Below are positions 22,085-30,109 of a stretch of DNA of 32,394 nt, one piece after another. The DNA is from an uncultured Caryophanales bacterium. GTDB taxonomy: Bacteria; Bacillota_I; Bacilli_A; RF39; UBA660. The notes beneath the pieces were generated by a model. That model worked only from the letters and a program-made list of their open reading frames with translations, was not told the origin of the DNA and did not search any database. Position 1 is the first letter of the stretch. The number at the start of each line of letters is the position of its first letter. The position numbers and the translations under genes were made by a program. Location: NCBI GenBank assembly GCA_947648915.1, contig CANSPQ010000013.1:1-32394 (forward strand). Direction: 5' to 3'.

Positions 22085-23110
22085 TTAACGAATAAACATA
22101 CTATCTCCAAATGAGAAAAAACGGTACTCATGTTTAACTGCTTCTTCATAAGCATGTAGAATATGTTCTTTTCCTGCCAAAGCACTTACTAACATTAATA
22201 ATGTTGATTTTGGTAAATGAAAATTTGTAATCAGTGCATCAATTGCTTCAAACTGATATCCAGGATAGATAAAAATATCTGTCCAACCACTACAAGCTTG
22301 AAATGTATGATGTAATTTCATAACTGTTTCTAATACTCTAGTAGAAGTCGTTCCAACTGCAATAATTCTTCTTCCTTCTTTTTTCGCAAGATTTAATAGG
22401 TTAGCGGTATCTTCATCCATTTGATAAAATTCGCTATGCATTTGATGTTTGGTTACATCCTCTACTGAAACCGGACGAAAAGTGCCAAGTCCGACATGTA
22501 AGGTAACATATAATACTTGAATGCCCTTTTTAATCAATTCATCTAATAATTCATTGGTAAAGTGTAGGCCTGCTGTAGGTGCTGCAGCACTTCCCTCATT
22601 TTTAGCATATACGGTTTGATAACGATCTTTATTCTCCAATTTTTCATGAATATATGGTGGTAATGGCATTTCTCCCAATTGATCCAATATTACATATAAG
22701 ATTCCTTCATACTGCAACTTAAAAATACGAATTCCCTCTTCCTTGATTTTGATACAAGTAGCTTTTAGTAATCCATTTCCAAAAGAAATTGTAGTTCCAA
22801 CTTTTACTCTTTTCGCAGGTTTTGTTAAACATTCCCATGTATCATTTTCTTTTTCTTTTAGTAGTAATAATTCAATAGAAGCACTGGTTTCTTCCTTAAC
22901 TCCATAAAGTCTTGCGGGAATTACCTTTGTATTGTTTAACACAAGTACATCTCCTTCTTGTAATTCTCCTAAAATATCATGAAACTGTTTATGTTCTATC
23001 TCTCCTGTTTTTTTATCCAAAATAAGCATTTTTGAAGTATCTCTTTTTTCAATTGGTGTTTGGGCAATCAAATATTCTGGTAACTCATAATCGAAATCTT
23101 GTGTTTTCAT
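22085..23110 (-). CDS. queA: S-adenosylmethionine:tRNA ribosyltransferase-isomerase QueA
   Basis: A 341-residue enzyme that transfers the ribosyl part of S-adenosylmethionine to preQ1-tRNA, making epoxyqueuosine. Signatures include [21 protein letters not shown] at the N-terminus, [25 protein letters not shown] and [10 protein letters not shown], and the end [14 protein letters not shown] matches QueA. Length is full. AGGTGAG precedes the ATG. Its first 26 bases overlap the end of the unknown gene at 23085, so it is co-transcribed with it. It sits in ruvA-ruvB-queA order with one extra gene; tgt does not follow in this window. Confidence 0.96.
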   Translation of the reverse strand: MKTQDFDYELPEYLIAQTPIEKRDTSKMLILDKKTGEIEHKQFHDILGELQEGDVLVLNNTKVIPARLYGVKEETSASIELLLLKEKENDTWECLTKPAKRVKVGTTISFGNGLLKATCIKIKEEGIRIFKLQYEGILYVILDQLGEMPLPPYIHEKLENKDRYQTVYAKNEGSAAAPTAGLHFTNELLDELIKKGIQVLYVTLHVGLGTFRPVSVEDVTKHQMHSEFYQMDEDTANLLNLAKKEGRRIIAVGTTSTRVLETVMKLHHTFQACSGWTDIFIYPGYQFEAIDALITNFHLPKSTLLMLVSALAGKEHILHAYEEAVKHEYRFFSFGDSMFIR

Positions 23111-23843
23111 CTATCTCACCTACTTTTTCTATTGAACACAGGGCTAATTTTAAACTATCTTGTGTATGGACTCTCCTTCCTTTCCATTCCATTTCTGGAT
23201 ATAACTCTTTTATTCGATTAAAAACCATATCCATATAAGGGTTTTCAAAATCAGAACAATACTGAATATATCCTGATTGATCTTTGTATATTGTAATATG
23301 ATAAAATCCAAGCATATTTCGACAAAATGCACCTATGTTAAGTCCTTCTTTCATATAATTTTGATATATTTTAAATAATTCTTTATCATAAATTAGATAC
23401 TGATTCAAAATAAGTTCATCCATTTCTTCATGAAACAATCCTAGTGTTCTGGGAACATTATAAGAAACACCTTCAAAATCAACAACACAATCCTGTAAAT
23501 TTTCAGGACTAATATATTGCCTTTTAAAAAAATAATCATTAACAGGTAAGTAACGGTATTTTATTGATTGTGTTGATGTTTGCAAATATAATATTCCATT
23601 CTCTACATACCAAGTGGAATCTTGGCGTAACAAAGGATTTACCATTTGATATCCAAGTCCAAACAATAAAAAATCAAAATAAGGTTTAAAATGGTGATAG
23701 TTTTTCGCAAACTCCTCAAATTTTATTCTATTATTTTCATTTTGTTCTACGTAATTTTTACAAATATTTTCGGCAAACATACCAATTTCATAATAGGGAA
23801 TTGTTATCAATTTGTTCTCATTTGTAATAAATCCTGTTTCCAT
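23085..23843 (-). CDS. Unknown protein between ruvB and queA, 252 aa
   Basis: No family recognised. It is soluble, aromatic-rich (many Tyr and Phe), with [21 protein letters not shown] (a hydrophobic stretch near 50-70), beta-like segments around 75-130 and a helical C-terminal half. GGAG lies 6 nt before the ATG. It follows ruvB after 92 nt with no terminator and overlaps queA by 26 bp, so it is probably expressed with both. The stop is TGA. Its location suggests a lineage-specific insertion into a conserved operon. Confidence 0.78.
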   Translation of the reverse strand: METGFITNENKLITIPYYEIGMFAENICKNYVEQNENNRIKFEEFAKNYHHFKPYFDFLLFGLGYQMVNPLLRQDSTWYVENGILYLQTSTQSIKYRYLPVNDYFFKRQYISPENLQDCVVDFEGVSYNVPRTLGLFHEEMDELILNQYLIYDKELFKIYQNYMKEGLNIGAFCRNMLGFYHITIYKDQSGYIQYCSDFENPYMDMVFNRIKELYPEMEWKGRRVHTQDSLKLALCSIEKVGEIDENTRFRL

Positions 23844-23935
23844 ACACTACTCCGTTCTAGAAATCTTGATTTAAGTAATATTGGATAATTCAATTTCTGT
23901 TCATAATCGATATTCTCTGTTTTAAATTATCACTT

Positions 23936-24943
23936 CTATTCAAACATATCTTCTTGATATGCAATTTTTAAATGTTCGTATGCTAATTTTGTTACAATAC
24001 GCCCCCGACTTGTACGCTTTAGAAATCCAATTTGCAATAAATAAGGCTCATAAACATCTTCAATGGTTGTTTGTTCCTCGCCAATAGAAGATGCGATTGC
24101 TTCTATACCTACAGGTCCACCATTAAATTTTTCAATGATAGATTTGAGTAAATGATAATCCGTATCATCTAATCCAATTGCATCTACTTTTAATTTATCC
24201 AAAGCCATTTTAGTAATTTCTAATGTAATCGTTCCATCACCCATGACCATTGCAAAGTCCCTTACACGTTTGAGCAATCGATTGGCAATTCTAGGTGTTC
24301 CTCTACTGCGCCTTGCGAGTTCTATAGCAGCATCTTCTGCAACCTCTGTTTCTAAAACACGACCTGTACGTTTGACGATCTTAGTTAACTCATCAACAGT
24401 ATAATATTGCAGTTTAGAAACAATTCCAAAACGATCCCTTAATGGGCTTGATAAGTCACCTGCTCTTGTGGTCGCACCTACTAATGTAAATGGTGGTAAA
24501 TCAATTCGGATATTTTTAGAAGTAGATTCACTACCAATCACAATATCCAAAACAAAATCTTCCATAGCAGAATACAAAATCTCTTCTATATATCTTGGCA
24601 TTCTATGAATTTCATCAATGAATAAAACATCACCTGCTTCTAATGTGGATAAAATAGCTGCCAAATCTCCACTTTTTTCAATGGATGGACCGCTTGCTGT
24701 TTTGATATTACTACCAAGTTCATTTGCAATAATATAGGCTAAGGTTGTTTTTCCAAGTCCTGGAGGACCATATAGTAATACATGATCCAAAGATTCTTCT
24801 CTCATTTTAGCTGCTTTGATAAAAATATCTAGATTTTCTTTCACTTCTTTTTGCCCAATATATTCTTCTAAACAGTTAGGGCGAATGTTTGCTTCAAATC
24901 TATCTTCGTTTAATTCTTCATTTGTTAAAATTCTATCTTCCAT
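23936..24943 (-). CDS. ruvB: Holliday junction branch-migration ATPase RuvB
   Basis: A 335-residue AAA+ motor that, with RuvA, drives branch migration of Holliday junctions. Signatures: [18 protein letters not shown] near 21, Walker [14 protein letters not shown], Walker [10 protein letters not shown], sensor 1 [19 protein letters not shown], and a winged-helix C-terminus with [17 protein letters not shown] and [12 protein letters not shown]. Length is standard. AAAGGAGG precedes the ATG; it starts 12 nt after ruvA. Confidence 0.97.
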   Translation of the reverse strand: MEDRILTNEELNEDRFEANIRPNCLEEYIGQKEVKENLDIFIKAAKMREESLDHVLLYGPPGLGKTTLAYIIANELGSNIKTASGPSIEKSGDLAAILSTLEAGDVLFIDEIHRMPRYIEEILYSAMEDFVLDIVIGSESTSKNIRIDLPPFTLVGATTRAGDLSSPLRDRFGIVSKLQYYTVDELTKIVKRTGRVLETEVAEDAAIELARRSRGTPRIANRLLKRVRDFAMVMGDGTITLEITKMALDKLKVDAIGLDDTDYHLLKSIIEKFNGGPVGIEAIASSIGEEQTTIEDVYEPYLLQIGFLKRTSRGRIVTKLAYEHLKIAYQEDMFE

Positions 24944-24955
24944 GTCATTCCTCCT

Positions 24956-25510
24956 TTATTTTAGTAATAATTTAAGTGCTTCTTTCACCTGCTCTTCTAT
25001 TTTTAATGAAGAATCAATTTTTGGAATTACATTCTTTATATCTCCCTGTTTATATCCTAGTGCTTTTAATGTTTCTACCAATTCTTCATTCGTACTCGTA
25101 TTTTGAATGGTTTCTTGACTTACTAATTTTCCCTTTAAATCTAGAATAATTTGTCTTGCCACTTTGTCACCAATTTTAGGAAATTTTTTTAAATATAAAA
25201 TATTTTCACGTTCTATCGCATCGATAATACCTTCTATAGAACCTGTCGCAAGCATAGGTAATGCCATTTTACAACCCAATCCTTTAACATTAATTAATTT
25301 TAAAAACAAATCCTTTTCTTCCTTACTTGCAAATCCATATAAAGAAATTTCATCTTCTCTTACATATTGATAGATGTATATTTGATAAGTTTCATCTAAA
25401 TGAAAAGCATAAGGATTACCTGTGTAAATGAAATAACCAATACCCTCTTGTTCTAAAACAATATAACTACTTTCTACTTGCGTTATCGTTCCCTTTATAT
25501 ATTCATACAT
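24956..25510 (-). CDS. ruvA: Holliday junction-binding protein RuvA
   Basis: A 184-residue protein, slightly shorter than the usual 200, that forms the tetramer binding four-way junctions and recruiting RuvB. The N-terminal OB fold (1-62) begins MYEYIKGTI and includes EDEISLYGFASKEEKDLFLKLINVKGLG, then two helix-hairpin-helix motifs (LLKLINVKGLG; KKFPKIGDKVARQIILDLKGKL). A flexible acidic linker leads to domain III, which contacts RuvB (ETLKALGYKQGDI). AAGGTGAT lies just before the ATG, and an extended -10 lies 18-26 nt upstream, making ruvA the operon's first gene. Confidence 0.94.
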   Translation of the reverse strand: MYEYIKGTITQVESSYIVLEQEGIGYFIYTGNPYAFHLDETYQIYIYQYVREDEISLYGFASKEEKDLFLKLINVKGLGCKMALPMLATGSIEGIIDAIERENILYLKKFPKIGDKVARQIILDLKGKLVSQETIQNTSTNEELVETLKALGYKQGDIKNVIPKIDSSLKIEEQVKEALKLLLK

Positions 25511-25527
25511 AAAATCACCTTATATTC

Positions 25528-25536
25528 ATTATACCA
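25528..25536 (-). promoter_or_regulatory. Extended -10 promoter for ruvAB and queA
   Basis: Minus-strand TGG TATAAT, about 17 nt before the ruvA start, shortly after the T-run of the VanZ-RDD terminator. The -35 is weak. Confidence 0.65.
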
Positions 25537-25555
25537 TAAGTTTGTTCGTTTCATT

Positions 25556-25580
25556 AAAAAAATGACAAATAGTTGTCATT
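25556..25580 (-). terminator. Intrinsic terminator touching the VanZ-RDD stop codon
   Basis: AATGACAA-CTAT-TTGTCATT with T7 on the minus strand. The first stem base (25580) is the final A of the TGA stop. Confidence 0.85.
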
Positions 25581-26698
25581 CAGACATCAGAGTTTTGATT
25601 TTCATTGTTCTTGTTTTCTACAGTTGTACTTTCGTATGTAATTTGTAATAAGGAATCATAAAATCGATTTTTCTTTTTGATTAACCAAATAAAATTAATG
25701 ATATAAAACAAGAAAATAAATAATAATCCTAAAAAGCATATTAAAATGAAAGTGGTAGGAGTAAGGTTTATCTTATTTAGAAAATAAATTACAGTATACA
25801 TTGTTCCGATAGGGATTCCAAAATAATAGAAATATAAAATGATATATCTAAACAAAATACGAAGAAATTTCATGTTTGGAGTTTCAAAAGAAACATTTAA
25901 AAATTGACTACCTAATGTTTTTCCATTGGAAAGTAATGGTATGATACCATAATAAATTACAAAAATAATCAAGAATAATTTTGTGTTACCAAAAAAAAGT
26001 ACCACTAAACTGATTATACTATAAATGGCAAAGTCTAGACCAAACACAGTTATTCTACGAAAACCCGAAACCTGTTTTCCAATTTGAAAAGCTTCTTGAT
26101 CAATTCTATCTCTAGTTGGTAAAAAGCGAGAAAAAATTCCCATAAATGAATATCCAAGTAATCCACCTAACGTATTTATAAGTAAATCATCTACATCAAA
26201 AATACGATATGGGTATGGATAGATGAAATAAAGTCCTGTTAATTGTGTTATTTCAAAGAACAAACTCAGCAAAAGGCTATACCCTAATACACGTTTGAAG
26301 TCACACTTAAAATAATATCTTAAATACATACCAAAAGGAACAAACATAAACAAATTAAATAGAATCGTATAAACACATGGTTCTAATAATGCTTTTATAT
26401 AAGTAGAAGGATTACTGATTACAAAAGAGGTTTCTTTGATAAAATCTAAAATAAACGTAAATGGAACTAAACTTATCATATCTGGTTTCCATTCCACGGT
26501 TTCTAATTTTGGAAGTGGTAAAATGACTAAAAAATAAATACTAATAAGATAAAGAATAAATGAATAGATAATGAAAACACGTAATTTATGAATAGATCCA
26601 TATGTATGATATTGATGTAAAATAAAAGGAATGGTAAATAATAGAGCAATAAAAGGAAATACAATAATTGCTTTTTCAATGGAATTGATATAACTCAT
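25580..26698 (-). CDS. VanZ-like and RDD domain fusion membrane protein
   Basis: A 372-residue polytopic membrane protein. The N-terminal half (about 1-205) is VanZ-like, with ISLVPFTFILDF, LFNLFMFVPFGMYLRYY, SLFFEITQLTG and IFDVDDLLINTLGGLLGY. After a short linker (FLPTRDRID) the C-terminal half (about 215-350) is RDD-like: RITVFGLDFAIYSII and NGKTLGSQFLNVSF. VanZ proteins relate to low-level teicoplanin resistance and RDD proteins to transport; what the fusion does here is unknown. GGAGG lies 12 nt before the ATG, a longer spacing than its neighbours. It has its own promoter and terminator. Confidence 0.88.
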   Translation of the reverse strand: MSYINSIEKAIIVFPFIALLFTIPFILHQYHTYGSIHKLRVFIIYSFILYLISIYFLVILPLPKLETVEWKPDMISLVPFTFILDFIKETSFVISNPSTYIKALLEPCVYTILFNLFMFVPFGMYLRYYFKCDFKRVLGYSLLLSLFFEITQLTGLYFIYPYPYRIFDVDDLLINTLGGLLGYSFMGIFSRFLPTRDRIDQEAFQIGKQVSGFRRITVFGLDFAIYSIISLVVLFFGNTKLFLIIFVIYYGIIPLLSNGKTLGSQFLNVSFETPNMKFLRILFRYIILYFYYFGIPIGTMYTVIYFLNKINLTPTTFILICFLGLLFIFLFYIINFIWLIKKKNRFYDSLLQITYESTTVENKNNENQNSDV

Positions 26699-26727
26699 AG
26701 GTATGCTACACCTCCTTTATCTGTATT

Positions 26728-26736
26728 AGTATAGCA
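26728..26736 (-). promoter_or_regulatory. Extended -10 promoter for the VanZ-RDD gene
   Basis: Minus-strand TGC TATACT about 30 nt before the start codon. Confidence 0.5.
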
Positions 26737-26776
26737 CGCTTCTATCTATAAATAAGTTACAATATTGTAAGAATAA

Positions 26777-26805
26777 AAGAAAAAATAGAATTTTATTTCT
26801 ATTTT
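26777..26805 (-). terminator. Intrinsic terminator containing the stop codon of the interrupted gene
   Basis: AAAATAGAA-ATAAAA-TTCTATTTT with T-rich tail on the minus strand. The TAG stop (26799-26801) lies within the first arm. Confidence 0.75.
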
Positions 26806-27482
26806 AATATATATGTTTTTGGAATTTCATAACTTTGAAGTTCTTCTTCAATCGGTAGTTTTTTACTATCAAACCCAAAATCTTTAATATAAATATGTCT
26901 TATCATCATACTATCATTCACCCTTAATACGAATGTTGCACCCTCAGCATTAATATTAATTGGAAGAAAATTATGATGACAATATATGGTATCATTTACC
27001 CAATATTCTTTCTGTGATTCAATTATTCCATCTGTATAGTATTTTGTAATATATATGATTTTTTCGGTTTCTTTTTCTCTAAAAACATCACATTGAATAT
27101 CAGAAAAACGGAAATTATCTTCAAAGTAAATTTCTGAAATTCTTAAATCCTCTAATTTTCTTGCATTTTCAAGATACGTTTTTAAAAGTGTAATATCATC
27201 AGATAATTCAGCTAAAGTTTGAAATACAGATTCATCAGCAAAATCCATACTATCAAATTCTTCTTTATGCTCTCTTACATACTTTATCATATCTGAATTT
27301 TTTTCTACTAATGTTACTAAATCATTTTTTCCATCCAAAGTTGCTTCTTTGATTAATGTTCTATGATTAGGAATACTCCTTATATCTGTTACAAAGTTTA
27401 TAACAGGTTCAATTTCCTCTGTTTTAACACATTCAAATAAACGACGTCATCCTGTACTATCTAATGTTCTCTTAATTTCCAT
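26799..27482 (-). pseudogene. Unknown gene interrupted by an in-frame UGA at codon 12
   Basis: The ATG at 27480-27482 has a good site (TAGGGGAG about 7 nt upstream) and opens MEIKRTLDSTG, then TGA at 27447-27449, followed in the same frame by 215 uninterrupted sense codons (RRLFECVKTEE...) to a TAG stop. The only downstream alternative near the front is a TTG at 27338 with no ribosome binding site. Downstream sequence looks like a real soluble protein of unknown family: a helical first half, then beta strands with IYFEDNFRFSDIQCDVF and YYTDGIIESQKEYW. UGA is a normal stop here, so this is a nonsense mutation, sequencing error, or leaky/recoded stop (UGA followed by C). Confidence 0.6.
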
Positions 27483-27527
27483 ATCAAAACTCCCCTATCA
27501 AAAAACATTCAAAATTTAAATATTTTT

Positions 27528-27740
27528 TTAAAATCCTAGTATAAAACAGATTACAAAGAATGCAGCACCTAAACAAAATGTTAATCTTGTAATAAATAAT
27601 TCTCCACCACGTTCTTTTCTATTTTTAAATAAACTATCATTTCCACCTGTTAAAGCATTAGATGCACTTTCTGCTTTGGCAGCTTGTAATAGTACAATTG
27701 CAATTAATAAAATTGATACAACTAATAATAGAGTCTGCAT
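27528..27740 (-). CDS. secG: Preprotein translocase subunit SecG
   Basis: A 70-residue protein with two membrane helices (about 2-20 and 50-69) and the family pattern LLQAAKAESASNALTGGNDSLF between them. SecG is the small accessory subunit of the SecYEG channel. I use the ATG at 27740 with AGGAGG 6 nt upstream; a longer in-frame ATG at 27800 would read through the secG promoter and gives no family sequence. The gene is preceded by a promoter inside the tail of the upstream gene. No strong terminator follows before the interrupted gene. Confidence 0.9.
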   Translation of the reverse strand: MQTLLLVVSILLIAIVLLQAAKAESASNALTGGNDSLFKNRKERGGELFITRLTFCLGAAFFVICFILGF

Positions 27741-27762
27741 ATTTGACCTCCTAACTTCTAAT

Positions 27763-27791
27763 AAGATACCATATTTGAATAGAAAATGCAA
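27763..27791 (-). promoter_or_regulatory. Promoter for secG
   Basis: Minus-strand TTGCAT, a 17-nt spacer and TGG TATCTT, ending 22 nt before the secG ATG. Confidence 0.65.
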
Positions 27792-27800
27792 CCTATTCAA

Positions 27801-28373
27801 TTATTTTTCATATTGAATTTCAATATCATAAGAATCCATTACATTTAAAATTACTTGTACGATACAATCTTCTTTTTGAATGGTTTTAAACTGACATATT
27901 CCTTCTAATGAAGGATTCCATAAATTGCATTCCATTTCATATTCTATTTGTTTACTTCCATCTTTATAACTTGTAGTAGAATTTATAGTACCGTTTTTGA
28001 TAAAAGAAGAAAGTTTCCTTGGTGAAAATAGATTCCAATTAAAGGTTGAAACAATATTGTTATTTTCATCTACAATCATTTCGTCTATAATTTGGTATGT
28101 TTGATTTTGCTCTTCTACCAAAAATGTTTCTTCTTTCATTTTACTTCCGGAAATATGATAAATTTTGTTTTCATTTTCAATTGTCATAACATAATGGTAC
28201 TGATTCCATCTTTCATATTGTTCTTCTACTGTGTCACTTATTTTAGAAGATGTTTGAATATTTAATAACAAGAACAAAACTCCAAAAAATAATGCATAAA
28301 GACCAATTTGCAATAACGAACGACCTCTTGGATTTTTCCACAATGTTTTTATGGTTCCAAAAAATGTTTTCAT
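27801..28373 (-). CDS. Membrane-anchored unknown protein, 190 aa
   Basis: Unrecognised. A cytoplasmic basic start (MKTFFGTIKTLWKNPRGR) leads to one membrane helix (about 22-40, LYALFFGVLFLLL) and an extracytoplasmic beta-rich domain with scattered cysteines (near 150-170: CNLWNPSLEGIC, which could form a disulfide). Its ATG overlaps the fmt TGA as ATGA, and no strong ribosome binding site is present, so expression depends on fmt translation. It lies upstream of secG, which has its own promoter. Confidence 0.78.
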   Translation of the reverse strand: MKTFFGTIKTLWKNPRGRSLLQIGLYALFFGVLFLLLNIQTSSKISDTVEEQYERWNQYHYVMTIENENKIYHISGSKMKEETFLVEEQNQTYQIIDEMIVDENNNIVSTFNWNLFSPRKLSSFIKNGTINSTTSYKDGSKQIEYEMECNLWNPSLEGICQFKTIQKEDCIVQVILNVMDSYDIEIQYEK

Positions 28374-29350
28374 GCTTCAAATATTTTTCCTTTTAATGAT
28401 TCTTTATTTTGGAAGCCATTGACAAAATCAATTGCTTTCATTTTGGTTTTTCCCTCTGGTTGAATGAAAGTAAATACAACTTCCCCATTGGATACTTTAA
28501 CGCCAATTCCATCTGGGTAAATTTGTGTAATCTGTCCATCGATTAAATTAGGGTAAGAATGATCCGTCATGTAACATTCCCATACTTTGATTACTTTTCC
28601 TTCTAATCTTGTATAAGCACCTGGCCAACTATTGAGTCCTCTCACCTTATTATATACTTGTTTTTTTGTTTGCGAAAAATCAATTTTTTCATCTTCTCTT
28701 GTAATATTAAATGCATAGGTTGCTTCTGATTCTTCCTGTTTGATTCTAGGAGCTGTTCCATCAATAATAGAAGGCAATACTTCTAGTAATAAATCTCTAC
28801 CTAATATTTTTAACTTATCATGAAGTGAAGATGCAGTATCAGTATCTTCAATTGGAATCTCTGCTTGGGCAATCATATCACCTTGATCCATTTTAGGATT
28901 CATATGCATAATCGTAATTCCTGTTTTTTTATGTCCATCAATAATGGCATGATGAATGGGTGCTCCTCCTCTTAGCTTAGGTAACAAAGAGGCGTGTACA
29001 TTGATACATCCGTAGACTGGATATACAAGTAGCTCTCTTGGCAATAATTGTCCATAAGCACATGTAATAATTAAAGTTGGGTGTAGTGCAATAATACTTT
29101 CCCAATCTTCTCTTAATTTAGGTGGTTGTAACACCAAAATTGTATGTTCTTGCGCAATTTTTTTAATGGGTGGTTCTGACATTTTTCCATTACGTCCAAC
29201 TGGTTTGTCTGGTTGTGTTACAACAGCTCTTACGTTATAATGTTCAATCAGACCTTGTAGAATTGGAACGGCGAAATCTGGTGTTCCCATAAATACAATT
29301 TTTACTTCTTGCTTCAGATTGATATCATTTATGTTCATAAAATCATTCAT
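28370..29350 (-). CDS. fmt: Methionyl-tRNA formyltransferase Fmt
   Basis: A 326-residue enzyme that formylates Met-tRNAi for initiation using 10-formyltetrahydrofolate. The family core VKIVFMGTPDFAVPILQGL begins near residue 16, with INVHASLLPKLRGGAPIHHA carrying the catalytic Asn-His and the SLLPxxRG motif, followed by GITIMHMNPKMDQGDM. The C-terminal OB-like domain includes INSWPGAYT-type sequence (NSWPGAYTRLEG). The ATG used has AGGTGAG upstream; the ATG at 29368 lies at the expected transcription start of the TATAAT promoter and lacks a site. About 15 extra N-terminal residues precede the core. It is coupled to the next gene by ATGA. Confidence 0.93.
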   Translation of the reverse strand: MNDFMNINDINLKQEVKIVFMGTPDFAVPILQGLIEHYNVRAVVTQPDKPVGRNGKMSEPPIKKIAQEHTILVLQPPKLREDWESIIALHPTLIITCAYGQLLPRELLVYPVYGCINVHASLLPKLRGGAPIHHAIIDGHKKTGITIMHMNPKMDQGDMIAQAEIPIEDTDTASSLHDKLKILGRDLLLEVLPSIIDGTAPRIKQEESEATYAFNITREDEKIDFSQTKKQVYNKVRGLNSWPGAYTRLEGKVIKVWECYMTDHSYPNLIDGQITQIYPDGIGVKVSNGEVVFTFIQPEGKTKMKAIDFVNGFQNKESLKGKIFEA

Positions 29351-29375
29351 ATTCTCACCTATTTTCATTTTACCA

Positions 29376-29381
29376 TTATAT
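29376..29381 (-). promoter_or_regulatory. -10 element for fmt
   Basis: Minus-strand TATAAT about 26 nt before the chosen fmt start. It lies beyond the alternative ATG at 29368, which would be at the transcription start. No clear -35. Confidence 0.5.
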
Positions 29382-29409
29382 TACACTTTTGTCATGTTTT
29401 TCTTCTGTA

Positions 29410-29438
29410 TTTCATAAAAAGAGAATACGTGTTATAAT
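29410..29438 (+). promoter_or_regulatory. Promoter for the CmpB-like membrane protein
   Basis: TTTCAT, a 17-nt spacer and TGT TATAAT, then AAGGAG before the ATG at 29465. Divergent from the fmt promoter. Confidence 0.6.
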
Positions 29439-29464
29439 AGAGTTGTTGTAAGGAGTTGCTTGCG

Positions 29465-30109
29465 ATGAAAAAATGGAAGAAAATTTTAATGACTGGTTTT
29501 TGGCTATTTTTAATTGGGTCTTTATTTGGATATGTTTTTGAAGGATTATTAGAATTTTTCAAACATGGAATTTGGGTAAGTAGAAAAGGGCTTATCTATG
29601 GGCCTATTTCACAAGTGTACGGAATTGGATTTGTAATCATTTCCGCAGTTCTTTATAGGTTCAAAAAACCGATTCCTATTTTTTTCATCGGTACAATTGC
29701 AGGTGGAGCTGTTGAATATATCATGTCTTTGATGCAAGAATATATATTTGGTACCATTTCTTGGGATTACAGCAATTATTTTCTTAATATCAATGGAAGA
29801 ACGAGTTTATTTCATGCCTTAATGTGGGGACTCATTGCACTTTTATTTATGCAATTTGTCTATCCTTTTCTCATGCGGATTTGTGAAAAACTACAAACAA
29901 AGTTAGGTTATATTCTAACTGTTATTTTATTTCTTTTACTTAGTCTTGATATTTTTATTTCAACTGTTGCTGCAATTCGCCAAGATGAGCGAAAACACCA
30001 TATTCCACCTACAAACCGGTTAGATCAATTTATCGATAAACACTACCCAGATACAAGAATGGATTCTATTTATAAAAATAAAATGTACCGACAAAAAAGG
30101 GAGAATTAA
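29465..30109 (+). CDS. Putative ABC-transporter type IV (CmpB-like) membrane protein
   Basis: A 214-residue protein with about five membrane helices. It resembles the PF06541 group (putative ABC transporter type IV): FWLFLIGSLFGYVFEGLLEF, IYGPISQVYGIGFVII, GGAVEYIMSLMQEYIFGTISWDYS and SLFHALMWGL are characteristic. No ATP-binding partner is nearby, and the transporter role is only by family name. I chose the ATG with AAGGAG 9 nt upstream; a TTG three codons earlier abuts that site. It is the sole plus-strand gene in this half; its TAA and the priA TAA share the bases TTAA. Confidence 0.85.
   Translation: MKKWKKILMTGFWLFLIGSLFGYVFEGLLEFFKHGIWVSRKGLIYGPISQVYGIGFVIISAVLYRFKKPIPIFFIGTIAGGAVEYIMSLMQEYIFGTISWDYSNYFLNINGRTSLFHALMWGLIALLFMQFVYPFLMRICEKLQTKLGYILTVILFLLLSLDIFISTVAAIRQDERKHHIPPTNRLDQFIDKHYPDTRMDSIYKNKMYRQKREN

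Noticed and set aside
26799-27482. UGA reassigned to tryptophan or selenocysteine
   Set aside because: TGA is used as a stop by the rhodanese, RsmE, Fmt, VanZ-RDD and other genes. No selenocysteine-insertion hairpin was identified, although I cannot exclude one without folding.
27741-27800. N-terminal extension of SecG
   Set aside because: It covers the secG promoter, and SecG begins at its first membrane helix.
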